From a virus, in the IMG/VR virus record IMGVR_UViG_3300021962_000058, positions 1 to 64,000 of that record: a stretch of 64,000 nucleotides of DNA. One strand, given 5' to 3'. Of the stretch, positions 44,739 through 54,782 are shown piece after piece. Numbering within the stretch: position 1 is the stretch's first letter; each line of letters begins with the position of its first letter. The notes under the pieces were generated by a model. It saw only the letters and a program-made list of their open reading frames with translations. It made no database searches and was not told the origin of the DNA. The translations under genes were made by a program, and so were the position numbers.

Positions 44739-46292
44739 ATGTCCGCAATTGTTACTGATCAATTCAGAATTTTGAATGCTGGTAATTTTGTAGATTCTGT
44801 TGGGTCTATGACCAATTCATATTATGTTACTGTCGGATTACCTAATCCTACTGTGGTGGGGTTTGGCAGATCTACTGCCTGGAATACAAATACTCCGGCA
44901 CCAATTGATAATTTATCATATTTGAGTCATTATGGAGATACAATTTTATACGGTAAAAAAATAACCTCAGAAAATATTAGAAGAATAATCAGAAGAATTC
45001 AGTGGACTCCTGGAAGCAGATACGAAATGTATCGAGATGATTATAGTATTGTCAATCCAAGCCCTCTGACAAATTCTTCTAGATTATATGATGCAAATTA
45101 TTATGTAATGAACCAAGATTATAGAGTTTACATATGTATAGAGAATGGTTCTAGCGGTTCTAATACACGTGGTAACGTTTCTCAGGATGAACCAACGTTT
45201 ACCGATTTGGAGCCATCAAGAGCTGGTACTAGTGGTGATGGGTATGTATGGAAATATCTATTCTCAGTTTCCCCAAGTGATGTTGTTAAGTTTGATTCGA
45301 CAGAATATATAACTGTTCCTAATAATTGGTTGTCTTCTACAAACTCTCAGATACAGGCAATTAGGGAATCTGGTGATTCAACTTTAAATAATAACCAAAT
45401 TAAAACAGTTTATATTGAAAAATCAGGTTCGAACTACTCTAACGGATTGGGTCAAGAACTATCAATCATTGGTGATGGTACGGGTGGTAGAGTAAGGGTT
45501 GATGTTGAAAATGGTAAGATAACGAATACGATAGTAACTTCTGGCGGCAGAGATTATAGTTATGCTCTGGTTGATCTTGGATCAATAAACATAAACTCAG
45601 TTGGAACTAGTGCAAAGTTAGTTCCAATTATACCTCCGTCAAGAGGACATGGATATGATATTTACAATGAATTAGGAACCGATAGGGTATTAATTTATGC
45701 AAGATTTGACGATTCAACAAAGGATTTTCCAGTAGATACTAGTTTTGCACAAGTATCGATCATAAAAAATCCAACCTCAATAGGTTCAACATCAGTTTAT
45801 AATGGAGACACTTTCACTAGTTTATCATCATTAAAGTTCTCACTGATTTCTGGTACTCCAACAATTGGTGAAAAAATAGAACAAATTGTTACTGGTGGAA
45901 GAGCATATGGTTATGTTGCTTCGTGGGATACTGAAACAAAGGTTCTAAAATATTTTCAGGATAGATCACTTTATTATAACCAGACAACACTTGATCAACA
46001 AGATTATGTTGGAATTTCCACAAATGGAAGACCATTTGCATTCGAATCATCATCGAACCAAATTCTTGGAAAATCTTCTGGATTTTCAGCCTCTATTGAT
46101 ACTCAATTTGATGGTAGAACAACTAATCCAACAGGATCAAAATTAATTGATCTTGGTGTCAATTTCCAAGATGGATTAGCAGGACCTGAAATAAATAAAG
46201 GATCAGGCGATGTAATTTACGTTGATAATCGCCCAACAATTAGTAGAAATTCGCGCCAAAAAGAAGACATTAAAATTGTACTGGAATTTTAA
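44739..46292 (+). CDS. 8: Baseplate wedge subunit gp8, 517 aa
   Basis: VTDQFRILNAGNFVDSVGSM, YYVTVGLPNP, then a SPSDVVKFDSTEYITVPNNW block: cyanomyovirus gp8 pattern. It is longer than T4 gp8 (334). Part of the excess (about residues 225-290, SGSNYSNGLGQELSIIGDGT and a GGRDYSYA block) is a G-x-x-Y module like those of the giant protein. Own late promoter. Confidence 0.85.
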   Translation: MSAIVTDQFRILNAGNFVDSVGSMTNSYYVTVGLPNPTVVGFGRSTAWNTNTPAPIDNLSYLSHYGDTILYGKKITSENIRRIIRRIQWTPGSRYEMYRDDYSIVNPSPLTNSSRLYDANYYVMNQDYRVYICIENGSSGSNTRGNVSQDEPTFTDLEPSRAGTSGDGYVWKYLFSVSPSDVVKFDSTEYITVPNNWLSSTNSQIQAIRESGDSTLNNNQIKTVYIEKSGSNYSNGLGQELSIIGDGTGGRVRVDVENGKITNTIVTSGGRDYSYALVDLGSININSVGTSAKLVPIIPPSRGHGYDIYNELGTDRVLIYARFDDSTKDFPVDTSFAQVSIIKNPTSIGSTSVYNGDTFTSLSSLKFSLISGTPTIGEKIEQIVTGGRAYGYVASWDTETKVLKYFQDRSLYYNQTTLDQQDYVGISTNGRPFAFESSSNQILGKSSGFSASIDTQFDGRTTNPTGSKLIDLGVNFQDGLAGPEINKGSGDVIYVDNRPTISRNSRQKEDIKIVLEF

Positions 46293-46295
46293 AAA

Positions 46296-49200
46296 ATGCC
46301 ACAAAAGACTAACCTAAACATAAATCCTTATTATGATGATTTCAATAAGGATGACAATTATTATAGAGTTCTGTTCAAACCTGGTAGACCAGTTCAGGCG
46401 AGAGAATTAACAGGCCTCCAGTCAATTTTACAAAATCAAATAGAATCCTTTGGAAGTCATATATTCAAAGAAGGATCTATGGTAATTCCTGGTGGAGTTA
46501 CTTGTGATAATGCATTTACTACTGTTAAAGTAAATAAAGATCATCTAGGTATTGATGTTACTGTATACTTAGATGCTATCACAAATTATAATAATGGAAG
46601 AGGAACAAAAGTAAAAGGCGTAAAATCTGGGGTAGTTGGAACGTTAAAGGGATATTTACTACCACCAGAAGAAGGAGTAGAAGATATTACACTTTTTGTA
46701 AAATATGTGGATGGTGGAAATGACGGACAAACATCACAATTTTCAGATGGTGAAATTTTAACCCTTGAAGAAAATATTACCTATGGTAATACTTCTTTAA
46801 ATATCGGTGATAGTGTACTTACCCTAGTTTCAATTGATGCTACTAAAACTGGATATGCAGTTGGTGTATCAAAGGGTGTCTATTTTATTAGAGGAGTTTT
46901 TGTCGATGTTCCAAATACTCAAATTGTTTTAGACCCATATAATAATGAACCATCATATCGTGTAGGTTTTGATGTTTTAGAAGAAATTGTTACTTCGAAT
47001 GATGATCCAGATTTAAATGATAATGCCAGAGGATTTACAAACTTTGCAGCTCCTGGTGCAGATAGATTAAAAATCAGTGTTAAACTTGCTAAAAAACAAT
47101 TAACAGATTTTGATGACGTAAACTTTATTGAACTCGTCAAAGTTGATCAAGGTAAAATTAAAAAATTACAAAATAAATCAGAATATAGCATAATTAAAGA
47201 ATACTTTGCAAAAAGGACATTTGAAGAATCAGGAAACTATGCATTAAAACCATTTACAGTATCTGTTGCAAATTCGTTAAACAACGAAACTGGTAATGGC
47301 GGACTTTACAGAGAAGGTCAGAGAACAGAACAAGGTAATCTTCCAAATGATAACTTAATGTCTGTTACTGTTTCATCTGGAACAGCATATGTTAAAGGGT
47401 TTGATATTGATCTTGTTGGAACAACAGTTGTTGATGTCGAAAAACCAAGATCTGTTAAAACGGTTGATGGTGCATTAGTACCATTTGCTATGGGAAGTTT
47501 GTTAAAAGTAAATAATGTCTATGGTGTTCCATATATCAACATTGGAGCATCGTCGAGTGGAGCACAGACAACTCAGGCTAACATTATAGAACTCTACAAC
47601 AGAAGAAGGGATGGTGCTGGTACAGGGGGTACAGTTGCAAATGCTTCTGGACTAGGAACTAAAATTGGTGAGGCAAGAGTATATTGGTATGGAGTTGCTG
47701 ATGCCCCATACACTGCCAATAACACCGAATGGGACTTATATCTATTCGATGTTCAAACATATACAACTCTCTATCTTGGAAGATCATATACTACAACTGA
47801 AGTTCCACTAACATCATTTGTTAGAGGTCTTTCTAGTGGAGCAACTGGTTATTTGGCAGCAAAACCAAATGGCGCTGCATTTAGTTTATCGCAAACTTCT
47901 GGAACATTTTTAGTTGGTGAGCAAATCATTATTAATGAAAATCCAGAATTAAAAGTTGGCGTCAGTGCTATAAACGTTTATACAACAGAGGATATTAAAT
48001 CTGTATATCAAGATGCATCAACTATAAGTGGATTATCAGTTGATTTTCTAGCAGATACAGTTCTTTATGAGAGAACACCTCCAAATTTTGCAATCACTGA
48101 CAAATTGAGAATTACCAGTAGTACTGGCGTATCTCGTGCTCCTGGTAGATTTTTCTCAGGAGCAACTGGGATTAAAACAGAATCTATTATAAAGTATCAG
48201 GAAGGAACAAATACTGATCCAACATTTAATAGAATAGCATCAATAAACACAACAGGAACTGAGATAACTCTTGCTGCAACTGGCGCTGCAGTTGCTGGTG
48301 TTTGTGATAATGGAATAGCGGCAGCAGATACTGAATCTGTATTTTCTTTAATGGAACCAAAGATTGTTAATTTGGTTTCTTCTGGACTTTATACTAATCT
48401 GCCAAGACCTAATATAGCATCTGTTGATCTATCCTCATCGGAACTTACTATTTCTAGACAAGTTACTGGAAAATCAACAGATGCCAATGGACAATTAACA
48501 CTAACTACTTCCGATGTTCTGGATGTTAGTGCTGGAATCAGTAGTGTATTTTTTGAATCTTTCGATGCTGAAAGGTATTCCGTACACTATTCGGATGGAA
48601 CAACTGATCAATTGACGGCTAGTAAATTTACACGTAGCATTGATGGTTCGTCAATTACATTTACAAAATTAACAGCAAATCAAACTAATAATGTAACTGT
48701 TAATGTTACTCTTAAAAAGAGAGCAGTTACAAATAAGTCGAAAGATTTTATAAGAAGTAGGCAAGTATCTATTACAAGAACAAGTGGTATTTCCACTCAA
48801 TCTGGACCAACTTCAAGTGGACTTTCTACCAGTAAATATTATGGATTAAGAGTAGAAGATGCTGAGATATGTCTGAATGTTCCTGATGTTGTAAATATCA
48901 GGGCTGTTTATGAGTCTACAAACACTTCAGCACCTGTTTTAGATAAGTTGGTTTTTGCGAGTGGATTAAATCTAGATAATAATGTTATTGTTGGTGAAAA
49001 AATTGTAGGTGAGGATAGTAGAGCAGTTGCTCAGGTTGTAACTAAAACATCTACAACAGTAGAATTTGTATATTTAAACCAAAATAATTTTAAAGTTGGA
49101 GAACTGGTTAAATTTAACGAGTCTTCATTAAATATAGCAATTCAATCAATAACAGAAGGTAGCTATATTGATAAGACTTCAAATTATGTTCTAGATAAAG

Positions 49201-52200
49201 GACATAAAGATCAATATTGTGACTATTCAAAAATAAGAAGGAGAGCAGGAAGTGCGCTTCCAGCTCGTCAACTATTAGTTATTTTTGATTATTATAAGGT
49301 TGCATCTGGAAATAATGGAGACATATTTACAGTAAATTCATATACCGAAGACAGATATTCTAGTGATATTCCATCTGTTCCAGATGGAACACGTGTTTCG
49401 GATATGATTGATTTTAGACCAAGAGTAGTTGAATTTGATCCAGCAACGGCAACTACATCTCCATTTGCATTTAGTTCTAGATCATATGAAAGTACTTATA
49501 GATATGTAATATCACCAGATGAAACTTCTTTCGTAGGATATAGTTACTACTTACCAAGAGTTGACTTGGTAACAGTAAATCGTTTTGGTGAAGTTGAAAT
49601 TGTTAAAGGAGAATCTAGTGATACTCCACGTGCCCCAATCCTAGCCGATGATGCTATGGAATTGGCTCAAATTAGTTATCCACCATACCTCTTCAATCCA
49701 CGTAAAGATCCCAGAATTCTATTAAGAGATAATAGAAGATTTACAATGAGGGACATTGCAAAATTAGAAGAGAGAATTGAAAATCTAGAAGAAGTTACCA
49801 GTTTAAGTATGCTTGAACTGAAAGCACAAACTCTAGAAGTTCTCGATGCCAACGGAAATAATAGATTTAAATCAGGTTTTATTGTTTCTAGTTTTAAAGA
49901 TAAGTCACTTTGTGATCAAAGATATAGCACAATTGATGTTAGTGCATCTGAGGCACTAGGAATTGCTCCTATTGATTTCTGGTCACTTCAAGCAGAATTG
50001 GCATTAGATCCTGCAATTGATAAGACAACAGCAGATCTTACTCAAAATCTCAAATTATTAGATCCAAATATCCAAAAGACTGGTGATTTACTAACTCTTA
50101 AATATGAAGAAGTAGGTTGGATCGAACAACCACATGCCACAACAGTTGAAAATGTCAATCCATTTAATGTTATTGTTTTCGTTGGTGGTGTTGTATTAGA
50201 TCCTGCATCTGATAACTGGGTAAGAACAATTTATATTGATGATCAAAGAATTGAATCAACTGGTGCTGAATGGAAGCAACAGGCAAAAACTAAGGTTGAT
50301 GTAGATACTAAAACTGAAAAAGAAACATATAAGAAGGGTGGTAATAGAAGTGAGAAGGGAGTAAGAAATGTAACAACTACAACTACAACCACGACTACAA
50401 AATATAAACCGGTTTTAAAAGGTCCATCAAGAGAATTTGATTATGTTGAAGATGTAAAAATTAGTGGCACTGTTGATCCATTCATGCGTTCTAGAAACGT
50501 ATATTTCGCAGCAAATGGACTTAAACCATTTACAAAGCATTATCATTATCTGGATAGTCAAGAAGTTGATATTATTCCAAAACTTTGTGAAATTGAAATG
50601 CAGTCAGGCACATTCCAAATTTATGAAAATGCCAGAATTTATTTGGCTGGAAAGCAAATAGGATATATCAGAATACAAAAACCAAAACATAAATTTGGCG
50701 ATACTGGTAGACCTGATATTGGTGCAGGATTAGGATCTCTATCAGTTCTTGTTGAAGAATACAGTGTTGATCCATATGATAGAACTAGACCTGGACCTGG
50801 AGATGCTTATTCTGCAACATCAAAGTTAATTAATTTTGGTGTTAGAGTTTTGGCAACTGAACCAGAAAAGTATTATGGTTATGTTGCCGAAGGTGCAACA
50901 GTTGTCGGTGAAACTAGTGGAGCAACTGCAAGAATAATTAGAGCTGAATTAATTTCAGACAACTGGGGAGATGTTATTGGAAACTTCTTCTTCAGAGATC
51001 CAAATACAAATCCACCACCACCAGTAAGAGTCACTAGTGGAACAAAAACTGTAAAAATTACGGCGGTTCCTCCTGGCGTTACACCATTACCAGGATCAAC
51101 GGTATTTGCGAGTGAAGCTATTGGAACTTATAGTGGATCTGGAACAATTTTAACACAAGAAACGAGTAGAGTTTCTGTAAGGAATCCACCCAAACCAGCA
51201 GCTTTACCAACAGATGTTAAAGTTGAAGTTAAGGCACCACATAGAGATCCATTAGCTCAATCATTTACAGTTGATGGTAAAGGTGCATTCTTAACCTCAT
51301 TTGATCTTTATTTTGCAACCAAAGATCCATCTGCAAAAATTTATGTTGAACTAAGAACCGTTGAACTTGGCACCCCAACTCAATTCCTTGTTCAAGATTA
51401 TACACAAGTAGCTTTAAATCCAAATGATATAAACATTGCTGAGGATTCTTTTGAAGTTAAGAGTATGGCAGGATTCGATGATGCTGCTAGCGGATTTACT
51501 CCTGGACGGTTTGGTTATGAACAGGACTATCCTTATGCAAAATCACTTGGTTTCTCTGATGCGGATATTAGATATTTCTTAGAAAATGTCTATAAAGGTG
51601 TAATCGGTCCTAAGATGCAAGATGTATTAAAGGATCCAAATTGGGGTAGATATAAGAGAAAGAGTATGGTAGGATTCGATGATGCTGCCAGTGGATTTAC
51701 TCCTGGACAGTTTGGTTATGAACAGGACTATCCTTATGCAAGATCACTTGGTTTCTCTGATGCAGATATCAGATATTTCTTAGAGAATGAATATAATGGG
51801 ATAATTGGTCCTAAGATGCAAGATGTATTAAAGGATTCAAATTGGGGTAGATATGAAAGACCACGTATACCAGAACCAGTTCCAACAAGAGTTCGTTTCC
51901 CATCCCCAGTTTACTTAGAAGCTGGTAAAGAATATGCAATTGTTATTTTATCACCAGCATCGGATGGTTATGAAATGTGGACTGCCACTATGGGAGAGAA
52001 GACTGTTAAAACTAAAAATCTTCCAGATGTTCAAAATGTTGTTGTTACTAAACAATACATTGGTGGATCGTTGTTCAAGTCACAAAATGGAACGATTTGG
52101 ACAGCAAGTCAATATCAAGATCTTACCTTTAAACTTTACAAAGCAAAGTTTGTTCCTTCTGGTACTTTAACATTCTATAATACTGATATTAACACCTTTG

Positions 52201-54119
52201 GAACAAATGTATCTACCCTGCAAAATAATCCAATTGAAGGATTACCAAGAAAACTAATGATTCCTATTACAGGAACACTAAATGCTGCTGTTGTTCCTGG
52301 AACTAAAATTGGTCAGGGATCTAGTCCAAGTGTAACTGGAATTGTTGAAAATCTTGGTGGTCCTGTTGGTGTTGTAACTGTTATTAGTGGTGGATCTGGT
52401 TATCCAGCGTCTGGAACTACAAATAATGTTCCCCTATACTCTATTAGTGGAAAAGGAACTGGTGCAACGGCAAATGTTACCGTAAGTAATGGTAAAGTAA
52501 TTTCAGTTACTCCAACTGCAACAACTGGAAGTGGTTATGTAAATGGAGAAATTCTTGGAATTACTACAAGTAATATTGGTAGTGGTTCAGGAGCAAGAGT
52601 TTCTGTTGCATCTCGTGGTGCTGCTAACACAATTTACTTGACAGGTGTTCAAGGTGAAAACTTTACAAATACATCATCCATTGTTTATTACACAAATCCA
52701 ACAAATGAATCTTCTAGAACAACTAGTGGGGCAACAGTAAGTGCAAACTCAACACTTATTGACGATAAATTCTCTGGAAATGTTTTTAGAATTAAACAAT
52801 ATAATCATGCACATCATGGCGGAAACAATGTAATCGAAGTCAAAGATGTTCTACCTGATAGAGAAAATATCCAACTCACTGTACCTGTTGGATTGAACGA
52901 CACTGTTGTTTCTGTTGCAAATACAACTGTTTTTGCAAGGTTTGAGGGAATAACAACTAGTCGTGGATATGCGTTAATAAACAATGAAGTTGTATCTTAT
53001 AGTGGAATAACACAAACTTCTGGTGATAGTGGAACACTTATCATCGATGGAAGAGGATTAAATGGTAGTGCTAAAGTAGCACATACTATTGGATTTGTAA
53101 CTCCATATGAAGTTAATGGTGTTTCTCTAATGAGAATTAATAAAACACATAATATTCCTGCAACTTATTATAATTTGGAAAACTCCAACCTGGATAATTA
53201 TTTCTTAGAATTTGATAGGACAACACCAACTGTCAGAAGTACAGGAACTTCAATGCTTAATTTCGAATCTCAAAAGGGATTTGGTGGAAATAGTGTTAAA
53301 ATTTCCCAAAACCATCAATTTAGTTCTATTGAACCAATATTCAATATAATTACTCCTGGAAAAGGTACAGCAGTTTCTTCACAGATAAGAACTATTTCTG
53401 GAACTAGTGCAGGTGGAACGGAAGTATCATTCTTAGATCTTGGATATGAACCAATTCAGTTAAATAGAGTTACACATTTCCCAACTCCAAGACTAGTTGC
53501 CTCTAAGGTAAATGAAAATGCCAGATTGACAACACTTCCATCAAATAAATCTCTAACATTAAGAGTTGATTTTGTCACTGAGGATGAAAACCTGTCTCCA
53601 GTTATGGATTTGCAAAATTCAACCTTTATACTTGGTAGAAATAGAGTCAATAAACCAATTTCTGATTATGTTCTTGATTCTAGGACGAATGAAATTAATG
53701 GAGATCCTCATGGAGCAGTATTTGTAACTCAGATTATTTCTCTGGCACAACCAGCTACCAGTTTAAAAGTTTTAGTTGCAGCAAACAGACAACCAGAGGC
53801 AGACATTAGAGCATTTTATAGATTATTCAAGGCAGATTCTAGTGACGTTCCACAAAGTTATGTTCCATTCCCTGGATATGATAATTTATCAGATACTGAT
53901 GGTGATGGATTTGGTGATTTAATTTTAGATCTGTCCGCAAACAGTGGAAGACCTGATGCATTTGTAAATCCAGACGGACCAGAATCTTTTTCAGAATATC
54001 AGTTTAGTGTAAACAATCTAGAACAGTTCAATGGATTCTCAATTAAAATTGTAATGTCTTCAACCAATGAGTCAACACCAGTAAAACTTAAAGATTTTAG
54101 ATGTATTGCCTTAGCATAA
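46296..54119 (+). CDS. DUF4815-type baseplate/tail structural protein, 2607 aa
   Basis: NINPYYDDFNKDDNYYRVLF then KPGRPVQARELTGLQSILQN and GSMVIPGG: the DUF4815 N-terminal domain of cyanomyovirus structural proteins at the gp9/gp10 position. Residues about 1722-1855 hold a 67-residue tandem duplication. Further on are GGSGYPASG-type modules. The C-terminal ~500 residues (LNRVTHFPTPRLVASKVNEN) are conserved-looking. Probably links short or long fibres to the baseplate. Confidence 0.82.
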   Translation: MPQKTNLNINPYYDDFNKDDNYYRVLFKPGRPVQARELTGLQSILQNQIESFGSHIFKEGSMVIPGGVTCDNAFTTVKVNKDHLGIDVTVYLDAITNYNNGRGTKVKGVKSGVVGTLKGYLLPPEEGVEDITLFVKYVDGGNDGQTSQFSDGEILTLEENITYGNTSLNIGDSVLTLVSIDATKTGYAVGVSKGVYFIRGVFVDVPNTQIVLDPYNNEPSYRVGFDVLEEIVTSNDDPDLNDNARGFTNFAAPGADRLKISVKLAKKQLTDFDDVNFIELVKVDQGKIKKLQNKSEYSIIKEYFAKRTFEESGNYALKPFTVSVANSLNNETGNGGLYREGQRTEQGNLPNDNLMSVTVSSGTAYVKGFDIDLVGTTVVDVEKPRSVKTVDGALVPFAMGSLLKVNNVYGVPYINIGASSSGAQTTQANIIELYNRRRDGAGTGGTVANASGLGTKIGEARVYWYGVADAPYTANNTEWDLYLFDVQTYTTLYLGRSYTTTEVPLTSFVRGLSSGATGYLAAKPNGAAFSLSQTSGTFLVGEQIIINENPELKVGVSAINVYTTEDIKSVYQDASTISGLSVDFLADTVLYERTPPNFAITDKLRITSSTGVSRAPGRFFSGATGIKTESIIKYQEGTNTDPTFNRIASINTTGTEITLAATGAAVAGVCDNGIAAADTESVFSLMEPKIVNLVSSGLYTNLPRPNIASVDLSSSELTISRQVTGKSTDANGQLTLTTSDVLDVSAGISSVFFESFDAERYSVHYSDGTTDQLTASKFTRSIDGSSITFTKLTANQTNNVTVNVTLKKRAVTNKSKDFIRSRQVSITRTSGISTQSGPTSSGLSTSKYYGLRVEDAEICLNVPDVVNIRAVYESTNTSAPVLDKLVFASGLNLDNNVIVGEKIVGEDSRAVAQVVTKTSTTVEFVYLNQNNFKVGELVKFNESSLNIAIQSITEGSYIDKTSNYVLDKGHKDQYCDYSKIRRRAGSALPARQLLVIFDYYKVASGNNGDIFTVNSYTEDRYSSDIPSVPDGTRVSDMIDFRPRVVEFDPATATTSPFAFSSRSYESTYRYVISPDETSFVGYSYYLPRVDLVTVNRFGEVEIVKGESSDTPRAPILADDAMELAQISYPPYLFNPRKDPRILLRDNRRFTMRDIAKLEERIENLEEVTSLSMLELKAQTLEVLDANGNNRFKSGFIVSSFKDKSLCDQRYSTIDVSASEALGIAPIDFWSLQAELALDPAIDKTTADLTQNLKLLDPNIQKTGDLLTLKYEEVGWIEQPHATTVENVNPFNVIVFVGGVVLDPASDNWVRTIYIDDQRIESTGAEWKQQAKTKVDVDTKTEKETYKKGGNRSEKGVRNVTTTTTTTTTKYKPVLKGPSREFDYVEDVKISGTVDPFMRSRNVYFAANGLKPFTKHYHYLDSQEVDIIPKLCEIEMQSGTFQIYENARIYLAGKQIGYIRIQKPKHKFGDTGRPDIGAGLGSLSVLVEEYSVDPYDRTRPGPGDAYSATSKLINFGVRVLATEPEKYYGYVAEGATVVGETSGATARIIRAELISDNWGDVIGNFFFRDPNTNPPPPVRVTSGTKTVKITAVPPGVTPLPGSTVFASEAIGTYSGSGTILTQETSRVSVRNPPKPAALPTDVKVEVKAPHRDPLAQSFTVDGKGAFLTSFDLYFATKDPSAKIYVELRTVELGTPTQFLVQDYTQVALNPNDINIAEDSFEVKSMAGFDDAASGFTPGRFGYEQDYPYAKSLGFSDADIRYFLENVYKGVIGPKMQDVLKDPNWGRYKRKSMVGFDDAASGFTPGQFGYEQDYPYARSLGFSDADIRYFLENEYNGIIGPKMQDVLKDSNWGRYERPRIPEPVPTRVRFPSPVYLEAGKEYAIVILSPASDGYEMWTATMGEKTVKTKNLPDVQNVVVTKQYIGGSLFKSQNGTIWTASQYQDLTFKLYKAKFVPSGTLTFYNTDINTFGTNVSTLQNNPIEGLPRKLMIPITGTLNAAVVPGTKIGQGSSPSVTGIVENLGGPVGVVTVISGGSGYPASGTTNNVPLYSISGKGTGATANVTVSNGKVISVTPTATTGSGYVNGEILGITTSNIGSGSGARVSVASRGAANTIYLTGVQGENFTNTSSIVYYTNPTNESSRTTSGATVSANSTLIDDKFSGNVFRIKQYNHAHHGGNNVIEVKDVLPDRENIQLTVPVGLNDTVVSVANTTVFARFEGITTSRGYALINNEVVSYSGITQTSGDSGTLIIDGRGLNGSAKVAHTIGFVTPYEVNGVSLMRINKTHNIPATYYNLENSNLDNYFLEFDRTTPTVRSTGTSMLNFESQKGFGGNSVKISQNHQFSSIEPIFNIITPGKGTAVSSQIRTISGTSAGGTEVSFLDLGYEPIQLNRVTHFPTPRLVASKVNENARLTTLPSNKSLTLRVDFVTEDENLSPVMDLQNSTFILGRNRVNKPISDYVLDSRTNEINGDPHGAVFVTQIISLAQPATSLKVLVAANRQPEADIRAFYRLFKADSSDVPQSYVPFPGYDNLSDTDGDGFGDLILDLSANSGRPDAFVNPDGPESFSEYQFSVNNLEQFNGFSIKIVMSSTNESTPVKLKDFRCIALA
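51461..51862 (+). repeat. Tandem duplication within the 2607-aa structural gene
   Basis: Two 201-bp units (51461-51661 and 51662-51862), each encoding 67 residues beginning SMAGFDDAASGFTPG or SMVGFDDAASGFTPG and ending NWGRY. A few substitutions separate the copies, so the duplication is in frame and fairly recent. Confidence 0.9.
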
Positions 54120-54122
54120 AAT

Positions 54123-54344
54123 ATGGAAGATTCAAATTTCATTCCCGTTGAGGGACACAACAACCTTTTTAGAGATCGACAAACAGGTGCAATTTTGAAT
54201 AAAGATAAATCAGCATACCTCAATTATATGAGGTTAAATGAGATCAAAGAAAAGGAAAAAAATGAAATTAATGAAATTAAAAAAGATATTGACGAGATTA
54301 AATCTTTATTAAAGGAACTTATTAATGGACCCAGACAAAATTAA
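54123..54344 (+). CDS. small coiled-coil structural-block protein, 73 aa
   Basis: HNNLFRDRQTGAILNKDKSA, then a long Lys/Glu/Ile helix (NEINEIKKDIDEIKSLLKEL). T4-like phages carry this type of small protein in the baseplate region; role unknown. Overlaps the next gene by 20 bp. Confidence 0.7.
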   Translation: MEDSNFIPVEGHNNLFRDRQTGAILNKDKSAYLNYMRLNEIKEKEKNEINEIKKDIDEIKSLLKELINGPRQN

Positions 54345-54525
54345 TCTAGAAAATTTAAGTAAGAGTTTTGAATACTATAAGGCAGCATCAGAAATTGATG
54401 CCATTGATTCTGTTGATACTCTTAGAAATATTGCAAAATCTTATGTGAAACTTTATTTTAAACAACAAGAGGTTATCTCATCATTTGGATCTTCAATTGA
54501 ACCTTTTGGATTCAATGAAGTATAA
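54325..54525 (+). CDS. small helical protein, 66 aa
   Basis: MDPDKINLENLSKSFEYYKA, then a VDTLRNIAKSYVKLYFKQQE helix. Recurrent cyanomyovirus ORF in this location. Its stop lies inside the late promoter. Confidence 0.65.
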   Translation: MDPDKINLENLSKSFEYYKAASEIDAIDSVDTLRNIAKSYVKLYFKQQEVISSFGSSIEPFGFNEV

Positions 54526-54528
54526 ATA
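54521..54528 (+). promoter_or_regulatory. T4-type late promoter
   Basis: Exact TATAAATA overlapping the previous stop, 34 bp before the ATG at 54555; it drives the fibre-type genes. Confidence 0.75.
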
Positions 54529-54554
54529 TATTTTAGATCCTGAACTGTTTATAA

Positions 54555-54782
54555 ATGGCAGAAATTAAGGTCAGAGTAGGACAACAACCTGCGGTAAAAG
54601 TTATATCTTCACTTGCTGGTGCTCAAGGTCTTTCTTTGTCTGAGCTTAGTGATGTTAATGCCACAAATTTACTTGATGGTATGGTTCTTGTTTATAATGG
54701 TGCCACTAGAAAATGGGACGCTACACTAACCCTTACACCAGGGGCAACACAGAATTTAGACATCAACGGGGGAAATTTCTAA
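54555..54782 (+). CDS. fibre-associated small structural protein, 75 aa
   Basis: IKVRVGQQPAVKVISSLAGA, then LSELSDVNATNLLDGMVLVY and an NGATRKWDATLTL end: the LSDVN-x-x-x-L-DG-x-VLVYN-x-x-x-x-KW module found at fibre N-termini. Ends one base before the next ATG. Confidence 0.7.
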   Translation: MAEIKVRVGQQPAVKVISSLAGAQGLSLSELSDVNATNLLDGMVLVYNGATRKWDATLTLTPGATQNLDINGGNF

